Part shown: positions 36,349 through 44,711 of the stretch, in pieces | Layout of the letters: each line of letters opens with the position of its first letter | Numbering within the stretch: the stretch's first letter is position 1 | Assembly: GCF_001650735.1 (NCBI RefSeq) | Contig: NZ_LXVY01000007.1 | Coordinates: 27,748 to 91,747 of the forward strand | Direction: 5' to 3' | DNA from: Sphingomonas sp. TDK1 | GTDB taxonomy: Bacteria; Pseudomonadota; Alphaproteobacteria; Sphingomonadales; Sphingomonadaceae | Length of the DNA stretch: 64,000 nt | Translations under genes and position numbers: made by a program | The notes under the pieces: generated by a model | What the model was told of the DNA's origin: nothing | The model's database searches: none | Seen by the model: the letters and a program-made list of their open reading frames with translations, nothing else

Positions 36349-37017
36349 TCAACTACCGCCGAGAACGTTGATCGTAAACGCCACCACGCCCAGGTTAAAT
36401 ACGAACGCGGCCAGGCAGTGCAGCGTCACCACCCGGCGCAGCTGCCGCGTGGTGACCGAGACGTCGCTCGTCTGGAAGGTCATGCCGAGGCAGAAGGCGA
36501 AGTAGATGAAGTCCCAGTAATTGGGTTCGGGCGTCTTGGGGAATTCCAGCCCGCCCTTGTCGCGTCCGCCCGGTGCCTCGCTGTAGAAGAGGTGGGCATA
36601 GTGCAGCGCGTAGACGCCATTGCTGAACGTCCAGCTGAGCGCGAGCGTGCCGATGATCAGGCCGAGTTGCGCGGGCTGCGGGGCCTTGCGCTCCATCAGC
36701 TCGCTGGCGATCGCGATCAGGATGATGATGGTGACGGCGCCGGTAATGCCGAGCAGCACCAGCCGGTTCGCATCGTTGTTGCAGGCCGATCGCCGCATCG
36801 CATCGGACTGGTGCCGAAGCATCGGAATGCACAGCGCCAAGAACAGCGCCGCGCCGATGTCGAAGGCGAGCATCGCGCCCGCCCGGATGCCGAAATGCGG
36901 CACCAGGAACAAGCCTGCCGCGATCGTCGTCGCGGCGAAGGCAAGGAAACGCGGCGGCGCGAGGACATTGCCGACCCCTCGGGGTCGGGCCCCGCGCCGC
37001 AGCGATTTCTGGCTCAG
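36349..37017 (-). CDS. DUF1345 membrane protein with no canonical start at the expected place
   Basis: An integral membrane protein with about five helices. DUF1345 features are visible in LGLIIGTLALSWTFSNGVYALHYAH, NYWDFIYFAFCLGMTFQTSDV and RQLRRVVTLHCLAAFVFNLGVV. The frame upstream of the first helix (VLAPPRFLAFAATTIAAG) lacks ATG, GTG or TTG until deep inside ppa. The given 5' end is a CTG overlapping the ppa stop (CTGA). An ATG at 36968 sits where one would expect the start but in another frame, so a one-base lesion or sequencing error there is possible. Function unknown. Confidence 0.7.
   Translation of the reverse strand: MSQKSLRRGARPRGVGNVLAPPRFLAFAATTIAAGLFLVPHFGIRAGAMLAFDIGAALFLALCIPMLRHQSDAMRRSACNNDANRLVLLGITGAVTIIILIAIASELMERKAPQPAQLGLIIGTLALSWTFSNGVYALHYAHLFYSEAPGGRDKGGLEFPKTPEPNYWDFIYFAFCLGMTFQTSDVSVTTRQLRRVVTLHCLAAFVFNLGVVAFTINVLGGS
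36971..36988. repeat. GC-rich hairpin between ppa and the DUF1345 body
   Basis: CCGACCCC-TC-GGGGTCGG is a perfect 8-bp stem with a 2-base loop, located just upstream of the out-of-frame ATG of the DUF1345 gene. It looks like intergenic DNA, which argues that translation begins after it. Confidence 0.5.
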
Positions 37018-37553
37018 GCTGCCTTGGCCTTCTTTGCGGCCTCGATTGCCTCGAGCACGATACGGCGCGCTTCGGCGGCATCGCCCCAATTGCCGATCCG
37101 CACCCACTTCTCGGACTCCAGGTCCTTATAGTGGGTGAAGAAATGCTCGATCTGCTGGAGCACGATGGTCGGCAGGTCGGTGCGCTCGCCCACGTCCGCA
37201 TAATAAGGGAAGGTGCTGTCGACCGGCACGCAGACCAGCTTCTCGTCGCCGCCGGCTTCGTCTTCCAGCTTCAGTACCGCGATCGGGCGCGCACGCACCA
37301 CGCAGCCCGGCACGAAGGGCGAACGCGCGATGACGAGCGCGTCGAGCGGATCGCCGTCGGGCGACAGCGTGTGCGGCACGAAGCCATAATTCGCCGGATA
37401 GCGCATCGGCGTGTGCAGGATGCGATCGACGAACAGCGCGCCGCTCGCCTTGTCGAACTCATACTTCACCGGTTCGCCGCCGACCGGCACTTCGATGATG
37501 ACGTTCAGGTTGTTCGGCGGATCATCGCCAATGGGAATCAGATCGATGCGCAT
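37014..37553 (-). CDS. ppa: Inorganic pyrophosphatase
   Basis: Cytoplasmic family I enzyme that hydrolyses pyrophosphate to two phosphates. The 179-residue protein contains the substrate region VKYEFDKASGALFVDRIL, the metal-binding signature DGDPLDALVI with its three Asp, and the C-terminal HFFTHYKDLESEKWVRIG. The length matches bacterial hexameric enzymes. The gap to the next gene upstream on the strand is 35 bases. Confidence 0.97.
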   Translation of the reverse strand: MRIDLIPIGDDPPNNLNVIIEVPVGGEPVKYEFDKASGALFVDRILHTPMRYPANYGFVPHTLSPDGDPLDALVIARSPFVPGCVVRARPIAVLKLEDEAGGDEKLVCVPVDSTFPYYADVGERTDLPTIVLQQIEHFFTHYKDLESEKWVRIGNWGDAAEARRIVLEAIEAAKKAKAA

Positions 37554-37588
37554 GTTTCTCTAAACCTTGGTTGGCAGCTTTGCCCGTC

Positions 37589-39478
37589 TCAGCGGGCTTG
37601 CAGCAGCTTGTCTAGGCCAGCCTCTCCTTCAACCGACTTGACCAGATGCGGATAGCGCAGCCCATCATGATAGTCGATGGCAACCTCTCGGTAACTATCG
37701 TCCCGTTTTAGGGTCAGGCGAATCGGGGACTTGGTGCCCTTGGCGGCCTTCACCGCCTCGATCAGGGCGTCGGTGGCGTAGGCGCGTCCATTCACCGCGA
37801 CGATCTCGTCGGCGACGGTGATTCCCGCCCTGAATGCCGGGCCGTCCCACATCACGCCCGCGATCCCCTTCTTGCCGACCGCCAGGCCCAGCGAATAGCT
37901 GAGATCGGCAGTGCCCGGGCGGCTGAGCTTGTTCGGCACCTCGGTGTAGACGAGCTTGTAGCCGTTGCGTTCGAAGCCCTTGAGCGGCGCGCGTTCGGAA
38001 ACGTCGTGCAGGCGCGCGGTGAGCAGCTTGCGCCAGTCATAGGGCTGGATGCCCTCCAGCGTCTTCACCACGTCGTCGAAGGTGTAGGTCACCTCGCCAT
38101 AATCGCCGTCGCGGCCGCCGAAGAAGACGCGGGCGAAATCGTCGATCGACTTGGCGCCCTTGCTCTGCTCGCGGAGGATCGAATCGACTTCCATCCACAC
38201 CAGCAGGCCCTCGTTGTAATAGTCTTCGCTGCGCTGCCAGCTGGTCCAGCCCTTGGGCGCGCGGGCGGTGATGATCGGATCGTTGGTGGTGTCGATCATC
38301 GGGCGCCATTGGCGACCGGCGCGGTTGTCGAGGCTGGCCATGATGTTGGCATAGCCTTCCAGCGTCTCTTCCTTGGAGACCAGGCCCGAGCGCGCCTGGA
38401 ACACATAGCCCCAGAACTGGGTCTGGCCCTCGTACACCCACAGCGACTGGTCGCGCATCGGCATGCGGAAGTCGGGTGTCCACAACTCGGCGCCGCGGCG
38501 ATATTTGCCGTCCCAGCTATGGGTATATTCGTGGGGCAGCAGGTTGCGCGCGCCCGGCTGCTCGGCCCATTTCGTGAAATAGCCGGGCTGCACGCCGTCT
38601 TCCGAACTGCGATGATGCTCGAGGCCGATGCCGCCCATCTTGTCGCTGATCGACAGGAGGAAGTGGTAATGGTCGTAGTGCTGGGCGCCGAAGGTCTTCA
38701 CCGCCTGTTCGACCAGTCGCTTGTGCGCCTCGATCTGCTCGGGCTTGGCCTCCAGCTCGTCGGCGCTGTCCGCCACCACGTCCAGCGTCACGCGCTCGCT
38801 GAGCGGGAACTTGCGATAATAGCGGCCCGCGATCACCGGCGAATCCATCAGGATCTCGTAGCTGGTGGTTTCATAGGCATAGGTCGACCCCGTCACCTTG
38901 GCGGGGACCGCGCCGGCGGCGGTCCAGCCCTCCGGATACTTCACCGTCGCCTGGATCGGGATACGGCGGGTGAAATAGCCGGCCGGGTAGAGGCTGAGCG
39001 AGTTGAACTGCACGCTCATCATCTCGGGCGTCATCACGATGCGGCCTTGGTTGCCGTCGGTCGCCGAGACGAACTGGAACTCGGCCTCGATCGTCTTGGC
39101 GCCGGCCGGTACGTCCACATGGAAGGCGAACACGTCGACATTGTCACGCGTCCAGGGGATGCGCTTGCCGTTCGCCTTGATCTGCAGGCCGGCCAGCTTC
39201 TCGATCTCGCCGCGCGGGCCGTGCTTGCCCGGCAGCCATTCAGGGAAGAGCAGCGTCAGACGGCCGGCCTTGGCGACGGGAATGGTCTCGCGCACCCGGA
39301 AGATGCCGCGCAGCGTATCGGTCGCGTCCACATCGATCTTGAGCGTGCCGGGATAGGCCACGTCGCGCGCCGCCGGAATGGTGTCGACGATCGGCACCGG
39401 CTGCGGCATCGAATTCTGCGCGAGCGCAGGCGCGGTGGTGGCCAGCAACAGGCTGGCAAGCGAGAATGCACGAACCAT
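37589..39478 (-). CDS. Exported M61-family (glycyl aminopeptidase-like) peptidase with PDZ domain
   Basis: A 629-residue periplasmic metallopeptidase with signal peptide MVRAFSLASLLLATTAPALAQ. The N-terminal beta domain includes LFPEWLPGKHGPRG. The catalytic domain has the zinc motif LLPHEYTHSWDGKYRRG with downstream LWVYEGQTQFWG. The PDZ domain near residues 500-600 (GVMWDGPAFRAGITVADEIVAVNGR) is typical of M61 proteins. I rejected the longer frame, whose 65 upstream residues are intergenic. A 94-base gap separates it from the isoaspartyl peptidase gene on the same strand. Confidence 0.93.
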   Translation of the reverse strand: MVRAFSLASLLLATTAPALAQNSMPQPVPIVDTIPAARDVAYPGTLKIDVDATDTLRGIFRVRETIPVAKAGRLTLLFPEWLPGKHGPRGEIEKLAGLQIKANGKRIPWTRDNVDVFAFHVDVPAGAKTIEAEFQFVSATDGNQGRIVMTPEMMSVQFNSLSLYPAGYFTRRIPIQATVKYPEGWTAAGAVPAKVTGSTYAYETTSYEILMDSPVIAGRYYRKFPLSERVTLDVVADSADELEAKPEQIEAHKRLVEQAVKTFGAQHYDHYHFLLSISDKMGGIGLEHHRSSEDGVQPGYFTKWAEQPGARNLLPHEYTHSWDGKYRRGAELWTPDFRMPMRDQSLWVYEGQTQFWGYVFQARSGLVSKEETLEGYANIMASLDNRAGRQWRPMIDTTNDPIITARAPKGWTSWQRSEDYYNEGLLVWMEVDSILREQSKGAKSIDDFARVFFGGRDGDYGEVTYTFDDVVKTLEGIQPYDWRKLLTARLHDVSERAPLKGFERNGYKLVYTEVPNKLSRPGTADLSYSLGLAVGKKGIAGVMWDGPAFRAGITVADEIVAVNGRAYATDALIEAVKAAKGTKSPIRLTLKRDDSYREVAIDYHDGLRYPHLVKSVEGEAGLDKLLQAR

Positions 39479-39572
39479 GAAGTGACGGCCCCTTTTGATG
39501 GATCTTCGCGAACGCGAAACGGCGCGGATCGGGCAATATTGTTGCTCGCGAATTTCCGAAGGGCAAGCGGGT

Positions 39573-40520
39573 TCAGTCGCGCCGATCCTCGTAGATCGCC
39601 ACCAGCTTCTCGCTGCCCGCCGATACCTTGCCGCGATACATGCCGGGCGTGGTGAAGCTCCAGTCAAGCTCACCCGAGGGCGCGACCAGGATCACCCCGC
39701 CGACGCCCCCCATCGCCTTCACGTCTGCCATCACGACGTCCGCCGCTTGCTTGGCCGTTTCGCCCTTGAACCGCATCCGCGCGCAGATCTCGTGCGCGAC
39801 GCCCTCGCGGATGAAGAACTCGCCTGAGCCGGTGGCGGAAACCGCGCAGGCGCGATCATCGGCATAGGTGCCCGCGCCGATCAGCGGCGAATCGCCCACC
39901 CGACCCCAGCGCTTGCCGGTGAGCCCACCGGTGGAAGTAGCGGCAGCGACATGGCCCTTGGCATCCATCGCCACCGCGCCGACCGTGCCGTACTTCATGT
40001 CGACGTCGAAGCCGCCCCGGGCGGTGTCGCCCTTCATCGCGCCGAGCTGCTGTCGGCGCTCTTCCGTGCCGAACCAGCTATTGTCGACCTGCTCCAGCGC
40101 CTGTTCGCGCGCGAACGCGTCCGCCCCCTCGCCCGCGAGCAGGACGTGCCGGCTCTTCTCCATCACCGCACGGGCGAGCGCGACCGGGTGGCGCGTGGTG
40201 GTCGATCCCGCCACCGCACCGGCGGCGCGGGTGGTGCCGTCCATGATCGCCGCGTCGAGCGTGTGCCCGCCGTCCCAGGTAAACACCGATCCGCGCCCGG
40301 CATTAAAGTGCGGATCGTCCTCCAGCACCTGCACCGCCGCCTGCACCGCGTCGACCGCCGAGCCGCCCGCCGCCAGAACCGCTGCACCCGCATCGAGGGC
40401 GGCGTTGAGGCCGGCCTCGGCGCCCGACTCCTGGGCAACCGGCAGCTCGCCGCGTCGCATGCTGCCGGCACCGCCATGGATCATCAGCGTCCAGCGGGGC
40501 TTGGGGGTGGCGGTGGACAT
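39573..40520 (-). CDS. iaaA: Isoaspartyl peptidase / L-asparaginase (Ntn hydrolase)
   Basis: Cleaves beta-aspartyl dipeptides and asparagine. The 315-residue precursor has the N-terminal MIHGGAGSMRRGEL and FNAGRGSVFTWDGGHTLDA. The autocleavage site lies before Thr in KYGTVGAVAMDAKGH, and the catalytic beta-subunit continues with TSTGGLTGKRWGRVGDSPLIGAGTY and ATGSGEFFIR. There is no signal peptide, so it is cytoplasmic. It lies upstream of the M61 peptidase gene; the plus-strand DNA on its 5' side carries the large palindromic repeat. Confidence 0.94.
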   Translation of the reverse strand: MSTATPKPRWTLMIHGGAGSMRRGELPVAQESGAEAGLNAALDAGAAVLAAGGSAVDAVQAAVQVLEDDPHFNAGRGSVFTWDGGHTLDAAIMDGTTRAAGAVAGSTTTRHPVALARAVMEKSRHVLLAGEGADAFAREQALEQVDNSWFGTEERRQQLGAMKGDTARGGFDVDMKYGTVGAVAMDAKGHVAAATSTGGLTGKRWGRVGDSPLIGAGTYADDRACAVSATGSGEFFIREGVAHEICARMRFKGETAKQAADVVMADVKAMGGVGGVILVAPSGELDWSFTTPGMYRGKVSAGSEKLVAIYEDRRD

Positions 40521-40607
40521 GGCGACGGGCTCCTGGGGATAGGGTTTGGGCCGTCCCTAGCAGATAGAACAACGGGTCCAAGTCAGGGCCGACTCTTCAA
40601 AGCCGTT

Positions 40608-40737
40608 TCCTCCCCCGCCAGGGGGAGGTGGCAGGCCGAAGGCCTGACGGAGGGGGAGGATGCCAGAACCTCTCGACCTCGTGCTTCCTCCCCCTCCGAC
40701 CCGCTATCGCGGGCCACCTCCCCCTGGCGGGGGAGGA
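40608..40737. repeat. Large palindromic intergenic repeat (two inverted units)
   Basis: The first 25 bases (to 40632, beginning TCCTCCCCCGCCAGGGGGAG) recur exactly inverted as the last 25 bases (from 40713). A second inner pair of 13 bases (40648-40660 and 40686-40698, CGGAGGGGGAGGA) is also inverted. Each unit contains its own small stems. The structure lies in the 293-base gap between iaaA and ispG and resembles the C/G-rich extragenic repeats seen in sphingomonad genomes. Confidence 0.85.
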
Positions 40738-40813
40738 TACGCTCTGGCCAAGTGCGCGCGATGCCCGAGCATCCGCCCTAGCCCCGCCGCGCCGATGCGC
40801 CTATATGGCGGCC

Positions 40814-41938
40814 ATGTCCGTACGACCCTGGCGCGATATCGTCCGGCGGCAAAGCCGTCAGATCATGGTGGGCAACGTGCCCGTTGGCGGCGATGCGCCG
40901 GTGACGGTGCAGACGATGACCAACACCGCCACCTCCGACGTGAAGGCGACGATCGACCAGATCCGCCGCTGCGAGGAGGCCGGCGCGGACATCATCCGCG
41001 TCTCCTGCCCGGACGTCGAGAGCACCACCGCGCTCAAGCAGATCGTGCGCGCCGCCCGCGTGCCGATCGTCGCGGACATCCATTTCCACTACAAGCGTGC
41101 CTTGGAAGCCGCCGACGCCGGCGCCGCCTGCCTGCGCATCAACCCCGGTAACATCGGCTCGGCCGACCGGGTGAACGAGGTGGTCAACGCCGCCAAGGCG
41201 AACGGCGCGTCGATCCGCATCGGCGTCAATGCCGGCAGCCTCGAGAAGGACCTGCTGGAGAAATACGGCGAGCCCTGCCCCGAGGCGCTGGTCGAATCCG
41301 CGCTCGATCACATCAAGCTGCTGCAGGACCGCGACTTCCACGAATTCAAGGTGGCGGTGAAGGCGAGCGACGTGTTCCTCGCCGTCGCCGCCTATCAGCA
41401 GCTGGCCGATGCGGTCGATTGCCCGCTGCACCTCGGCATCACCGAGGCGGGCGGCTTCGTCGGCGGCACGGTCAAGTCGGCGATCGGCATCGGTTCGCTG
41501 CTCTGGTTCGGCATCGGCGACACCATCCGCGTCAGCCTCTCGGCCGAGCCGGAGGAGGAAGTCCGTGTCGGCTTCGAGATCCTCAAGTCGCTCGGTATCC
41601 GCAATCGGGGCGTCCGCGTCGTCTCCTGCCCCAGCTGCGCGCGCCAGGGCTTCGACGTGATCCGCACCGTGCAGGCGCTGGAGGAACGGCTCCAGCACAT
41701 CCGCACGCCGCTGTCGCTCTCGGTGCTGGGCTGCGTGGTCAACGGCCCCGGCGAGGCGCGCGAGACCGATATCGGCCTCACCGGCGGCGGCAACGGCAAG
41801 CACATGGTCTATCTGTCGGGCCTGACCGACCATACGGTCGAGGATGCGGACATGCTCGATCACATCGTCCAGCTCGTCGAGGCCAAGGCCGCCGAGATCG
41901 AAGCCGCGAACGCAGAGCCCGCGCAAGCGGCCGAGTGA
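40814..41938 (+). CDS. ispG: 4-hydroxy-3-methylbut-2-en-1-yl diphosphate synthase (IspG/GcpE)
   Basis: Iron-sulfur enzyme of the MEP isoprenoid pathway that converts MEcPP to HMBPP. The 374-residue protein has [34 protein letters not shown] and RINPGNIGS. Its 4Fe-4S cysteines are in [14 protein letters not shown] and [12 protein letters not shown]. It is the short bacterial form without the plant insert domain. I start at [12 protein letters not shown]; an ATG 9 bases upstream (MAA) is an alternative. A frame reading back through the palindromic repeat is not protein-like. The small gene downstream overlaps its stop (GTGA). Confidence 0.95.
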   Translation: MSVRPWRDIVRRQSRQIMVGNVPVGGDAPVTVQTMTNTATSDVKATIDQIRRCEEAGADIIRVSCPDVESTTALKQIVRAARVPIVADIHFHYKRALEAADAGAACLRINPGNIGSADRVNEVVNAAKANGASIRIGVNAGSLEKDLLEKYGEPCPEALVESALDHIKLLQDRDFHEFKVAVKASDVFLAVAAYQQLADAVDCPLHLGITEAGGFVGGTVKSAIGIGSLLWFGIGDTIRVSLSAEPEEEVRVGFEILKSLGIRNRGVRVVSCPSCARQGFDVIRTVQALEERLQHIRTPLSLSVLGCVVNGPGEARETDIGLTGGGNGKHMVYLSGLTDHTVEDADMLDHIVQLVEAKAAEIEAANAEPAQAAE

Positions 41939-42246
41939 CCCCCGAACCCAACGCCGCGCTGATCGACGCGGGCGCGCTGGTGGCGGCGCTGTTCGCCGTG
42001 CGGCTGGCGCTGCTTTGGCGAAGCGACGGCACCGGCTGGCGCGGCTGGGCGGCGCGCTGGTTGCGGCGGGGGATCTGGGCAGCGCTGCTGGTGCCGGCGC
42101 TGCGGCTGGGCACGCTTGCCGGTGCGGGCGGCGAGCGCGCGCCGCTGATGATCGCGGCGATGATCGCACTGCTCGCGACCGGCGCGCTGCTCGCGCTGGT
42201 CGACACGATGCTGGCCGAAGCGCTTGCCACGCCCCGAAGGCGCTAG
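41935..42246 (+). CDS. Small two- or three-helix membrane protein after ispG
   Basis: A 103-residue protein starting at a GTG that overlaps the ispG stop. Hydrophobic segments lie at about residues 11-28 ([16 protein letters not shown]), 46-62 and 71-92 ([21 protein letters not shown]), separated by a basic loop ([11 protein letters not shown]). No family recognised. Codon use matches its neighbours. Coupled translation with ispG is likely from the overlap, but there is no direct evidence for a role in isoprenoid synthesis. Confidence 0.6.
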   Translation: MTPEPNAALIDAGALVAALFAVRLALLWRSDGTGWRGWAARWLRRGIWAALLVPALRLGTLAGAGGERAPLMIAAMIALLATGALLALVDTMLAEALATPRRR

Positions 42247-42329
42247 AACCGCCATCGTCACGCTCCCTGCTGCCACAACGGGCCAAGAGGGGCGCTTTGT
42301 GCCCAAGGCGATCGACATGGCCGCTGCCG

Positions 42330-43354
42330 TCACAGCATGCCGATATTCGCCAGCCACTGTTTGAGCTGCCCCGGCCATTCGCGCGAGATCGGATCGGCTG
42401 TCGGCCGCATGCCGAACGCGTGTCCCCCCTTGGCGTACAGCCGCATATCGACCGGGACCCCGGCATCGTTGAGCGCCAGGGCATAGGCCAGGGGCTGACG
42501 AATCGCATCGGTAGGGTCGTTCATGGCGTGCAGGATCAGCGTGGGCGGTGCCTTGGGACTGATGGTGACCCAGGGCTTGAGCTCGAGGCTGTTGCGGCCC
42601 TTGCTGTCGTCGAGCATCCGGGCGGTATAGGCGATGACGGCGAAATCGGGCCGCGGCGACTGGCGATCCGCGGCATCCACGAGCGGATAGGTGCGGTTTT
42701 CGGTGTTGCTATGTTTGCCGCGAGATAGGCCCCCGCCGAAAAGCCGATCACCCCGATCTTGTGCGGATCGATCCCATAGGCCGCAGCCTGTTGCCGCAGC
42801 AGCCCGATTGCACGCTGGGCGTCCTCCAGGCCCAGCAGCACCTTGGGTCGCTGCTGCTTGCCGTTTTCGCGCGGCCAAAGTTGCGGGACACGATATTTCA
42901 GCACCGCGCAGGTCATTCCCTGCTGCACCACCCAATCGCAGATTTCGGTGCCTTCCAGATCCATGGCGACGACTTCGAAGCCGCCGCCCGGCAGGACCAG
43001 CATGGCCGTACCGTTATTGCGGATCTTCGGCCGGTACAGGGTCATGGTCGGGCGGGTGACATAGCTCGCCCAATGCCATGTGCGCCCGCCGACCAGCGCC
43101 GTGCCGTTGCCGGTTCCTTCCGGCCGGTCGCCGGAATCGGGCTTGGCGAGCGGTGTGCTCGCGGGCCAGAGCGGCATCTGGACCCCGGCGTCGCGCGGCT
43201 GCCAGACCCCGACCTGCTCGTTCTTCGGCAGGGCCGTGGGCGCCGATTGTCCGGCCACGGGGCCGGCAGCGCCGAGCAGCAGGCAAAGAAGCGGGACGAG
43301 CCGGGACCGTGACAAACCCAATCTCCTGCGCCGAACGGAAGGGCGCGCCCTCAT
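42330..43354 (-). pseudogene. Exported alpha/beta-hydrolase (esterase family) interrupted by a frameshift
   Basis: The first part (MRARPSV..., signal-like hydrophobic VPLLCLLLGAAGPVAG) carries the oxyanion region MLVLPGGGFEVVAMDLEG and the nucleophile elbow IGVIGFSAGAYLAAN. The family continues only in another frame with NTENRTYPLVDAADRQ, the acid region NDPTDAIRQP and the histidine in GGHAFGMRP. Restoring one base at about 42708-42716 joins the frames as ...LAANISNTENRTYP. The catalytic triad is therefore split. It is either a recent pseudogene or a sequencing error. Relatives include acetylxylan-esterase-like BD-FAE proteins. Confidence 0.85.
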
Positions 43355-43409
43355 CTCGCGTTCATCACCCGCCTGCAAGATGGGGCAACCTTCTATCGCA
43401 AACAGGCAG

Positions 43410-43763
43410 ATGCGCATGGTCCAGATCCACCGAGTCCCCGCCAAGATCGCCCTGATCGGGATCGCCGCGCCGTTGCTGGCCCTGGCCGGCCCGTCGGCAA
43501 CCGCCCATGTCGCGCAAACAGACCAGCCTGGTGCCTGGATCGTGACGTGCGACTGCGGCACACCGGCCAAACGCCAGCGGATCGACGCGCGGGTTCGCAA
43601 GTTGGGCGGCCATGTCCTCTATCACTATGAACAGATCGGCGGCATGGCTGTGGCACCGAACAAGCGCACCCGTTCCACCCGGTTCGCACGGGCGCTGCGC
43701 CGCGTGCCGGGCGTGCTTCAGGTCCAGCCCGACGGCGCCAGCCAGCCCAGCCGGACCAGCTGA
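43410..43763 (+). CDS. Small exported protein resembling an I9/S8 propeptide inhibitor domain
   Basis: A 117-residue protein with a hydrophobic signal segment (IALIGIAAPLLALAGPSATAHV). The mature part of about 75 residues begins PGAWIVTCDCGTPAKRQRID and runs to MAVAP and LRRVPGVLQVQPD. The order (beta strand, helix, GGHVLYHYEQIGGMAV strand, helix RFARALRRVPGVLQVQPD) matches the inhibitor I9 fold of subtilisin propeptides, where the final strand reads PGV-x-V-x-D. No subtilase follows it. Identification rests on the pattern and is moderate. It is convergent with the neighbouring dehydrogenase gene. Confidence 0.6.
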   Translation: MRMVQIHRVPAKIALIGIAAPLLALAGPSATAHVAQTDQPGAWIVTCDCGTPAKRQRIDARVRKLGGHVLYHYEQIGGMAVAPNKRTRSTRFARALRRVPGVLQVQPDGASQPSRTS

Positions 43764-43775
43764 CGCCGCAGCGCG

Positions 43776-44645
43776 TCACCGCGTCGGCACGGGCTCCGCA
43801 CCGCTATAGTCGTAGAAGCCGCGCTTGGTCTTGCGGCCATACCAGCCGGCTTCGACATATTTCACCAGCAGCGGGGCCGGGCGGAACTTGGGGTCGCCGG
43901 TACCTTCGAACAGCACGCGGGTAATCTCCAGGCAGGTATCCAGCCCGATGAAATCGGCGAGGGTGAACGGCCCCATCGGGTGATTGAGCCCCAGCTGGCA
44001 GGCCGCGTCGATATCCGGAATCGTCGCCACGCCCTCGCCGAGCGCGAAGCACGCCTCGTTGAGCATCGGCATCAGCACGCGGTTTACGATGAAGCCCGGC
44101 GCGTCGTTGGCATGGACGATCCGCTTGCCCAGCGACTGGCCGAACGCCTCCACCGCGGCGACCGTCGCATCGCTGGTGGCGAGGCCGCGGATCAGCTCGA
44201 TCAGGCCCATCACCGGCACCGGATTGAAGAAATGCACGCCCATGAAGCGCGCCGGATCGGGCGCCGCCTGGGCAAGCCGGGTGATCGGGATCGACGAGGT
44301 GTTGCTGGCAAGGATCGCCTCGCCGCCCAGCGCCTTGCCGACCGTCTCGAAGATCTGGCGCTTGATGGCTTCGCGCTCGGTCGCCGCCTCGATTACCAGG
44401 TCGCACGGCGCCATCCCCGCGAGATCGCCGATCGGGGTGATCCGGCCCAACGCGGCCTCGGCATCGGCGGCGGTGACCTTTTCCTTCTCCACCGCACGGG
44501 CGAACTGCTTGGCGATGCCCGCCTTGCCGGCCTCGGCGCGCGCCTGGTCGACGTCGGACAGCAGCACGGCATAGCCCGCCTGCGCCGCAACCTGGGCGAT
44601 GCCCGCCCCCATCTGGCCCGCACCGATCACGCCAACCGTCTTCAT
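43776..44645 (-). CDS. hbdA: 3-hydroxybutyryl-CoA dehydrogenase
   Basis: NAD(P)-dependent oxidoreductase acting on 3-hydroxyacyl-CoA, in butanoate and PHB-linked metabolism. The 289-residue protein has the Rossmann start [21 protein letters not shown], the conserved [32 protein letters not shown] (catalytic His) and the C-terminal dimer domain [22 protein letters not shown] start at MKTVGV; the preceding 17 residues of the frame are not family-like. It is 66 bases downstream of the PBP1A stop region but on the same strand, and probably has its own promoter. Confidence 0.93.
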   Translation of the reverse strand: MKTVGVIGAGQMGAGIAQVAAQAGYAVLLSDVDQARAEAGKAGIAKQFARAVEKEKVTAADAEAALGRITPIGDLAGMAPCDLVIEAATEREAIKRQIFETVGKALGGEAILASNTSSIPITRLAQAAPDPARFMGVHFFNPVPVMGLIELIRGLATSDATVAAVEAFGQSLGKRIVHANDAPGFIVNRVLMPMLNEACFALGEGVATIPDIDAACQLGLNHPMGPFTLADFIGLDTCLEITRVLFEGTGDPKFRPAPLLVKYVEAGWYGRKTKRGFYDYSGAEPVPTR

Positions 44646-44711
44646 GTCCGTCTCCTGAAACGTTGTTGGCGTCCTCCTAGCCAGTCGCGTGGGCAAGGGC
44701 CAGCGACCCGA

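Noticed and set aside
43365..43779. Minus-strand open frames across the small I9-like gene
   Set aside because: Arg-rich shadow frames without a ribosome site; the plus-strand frame has a clear signal peptide.
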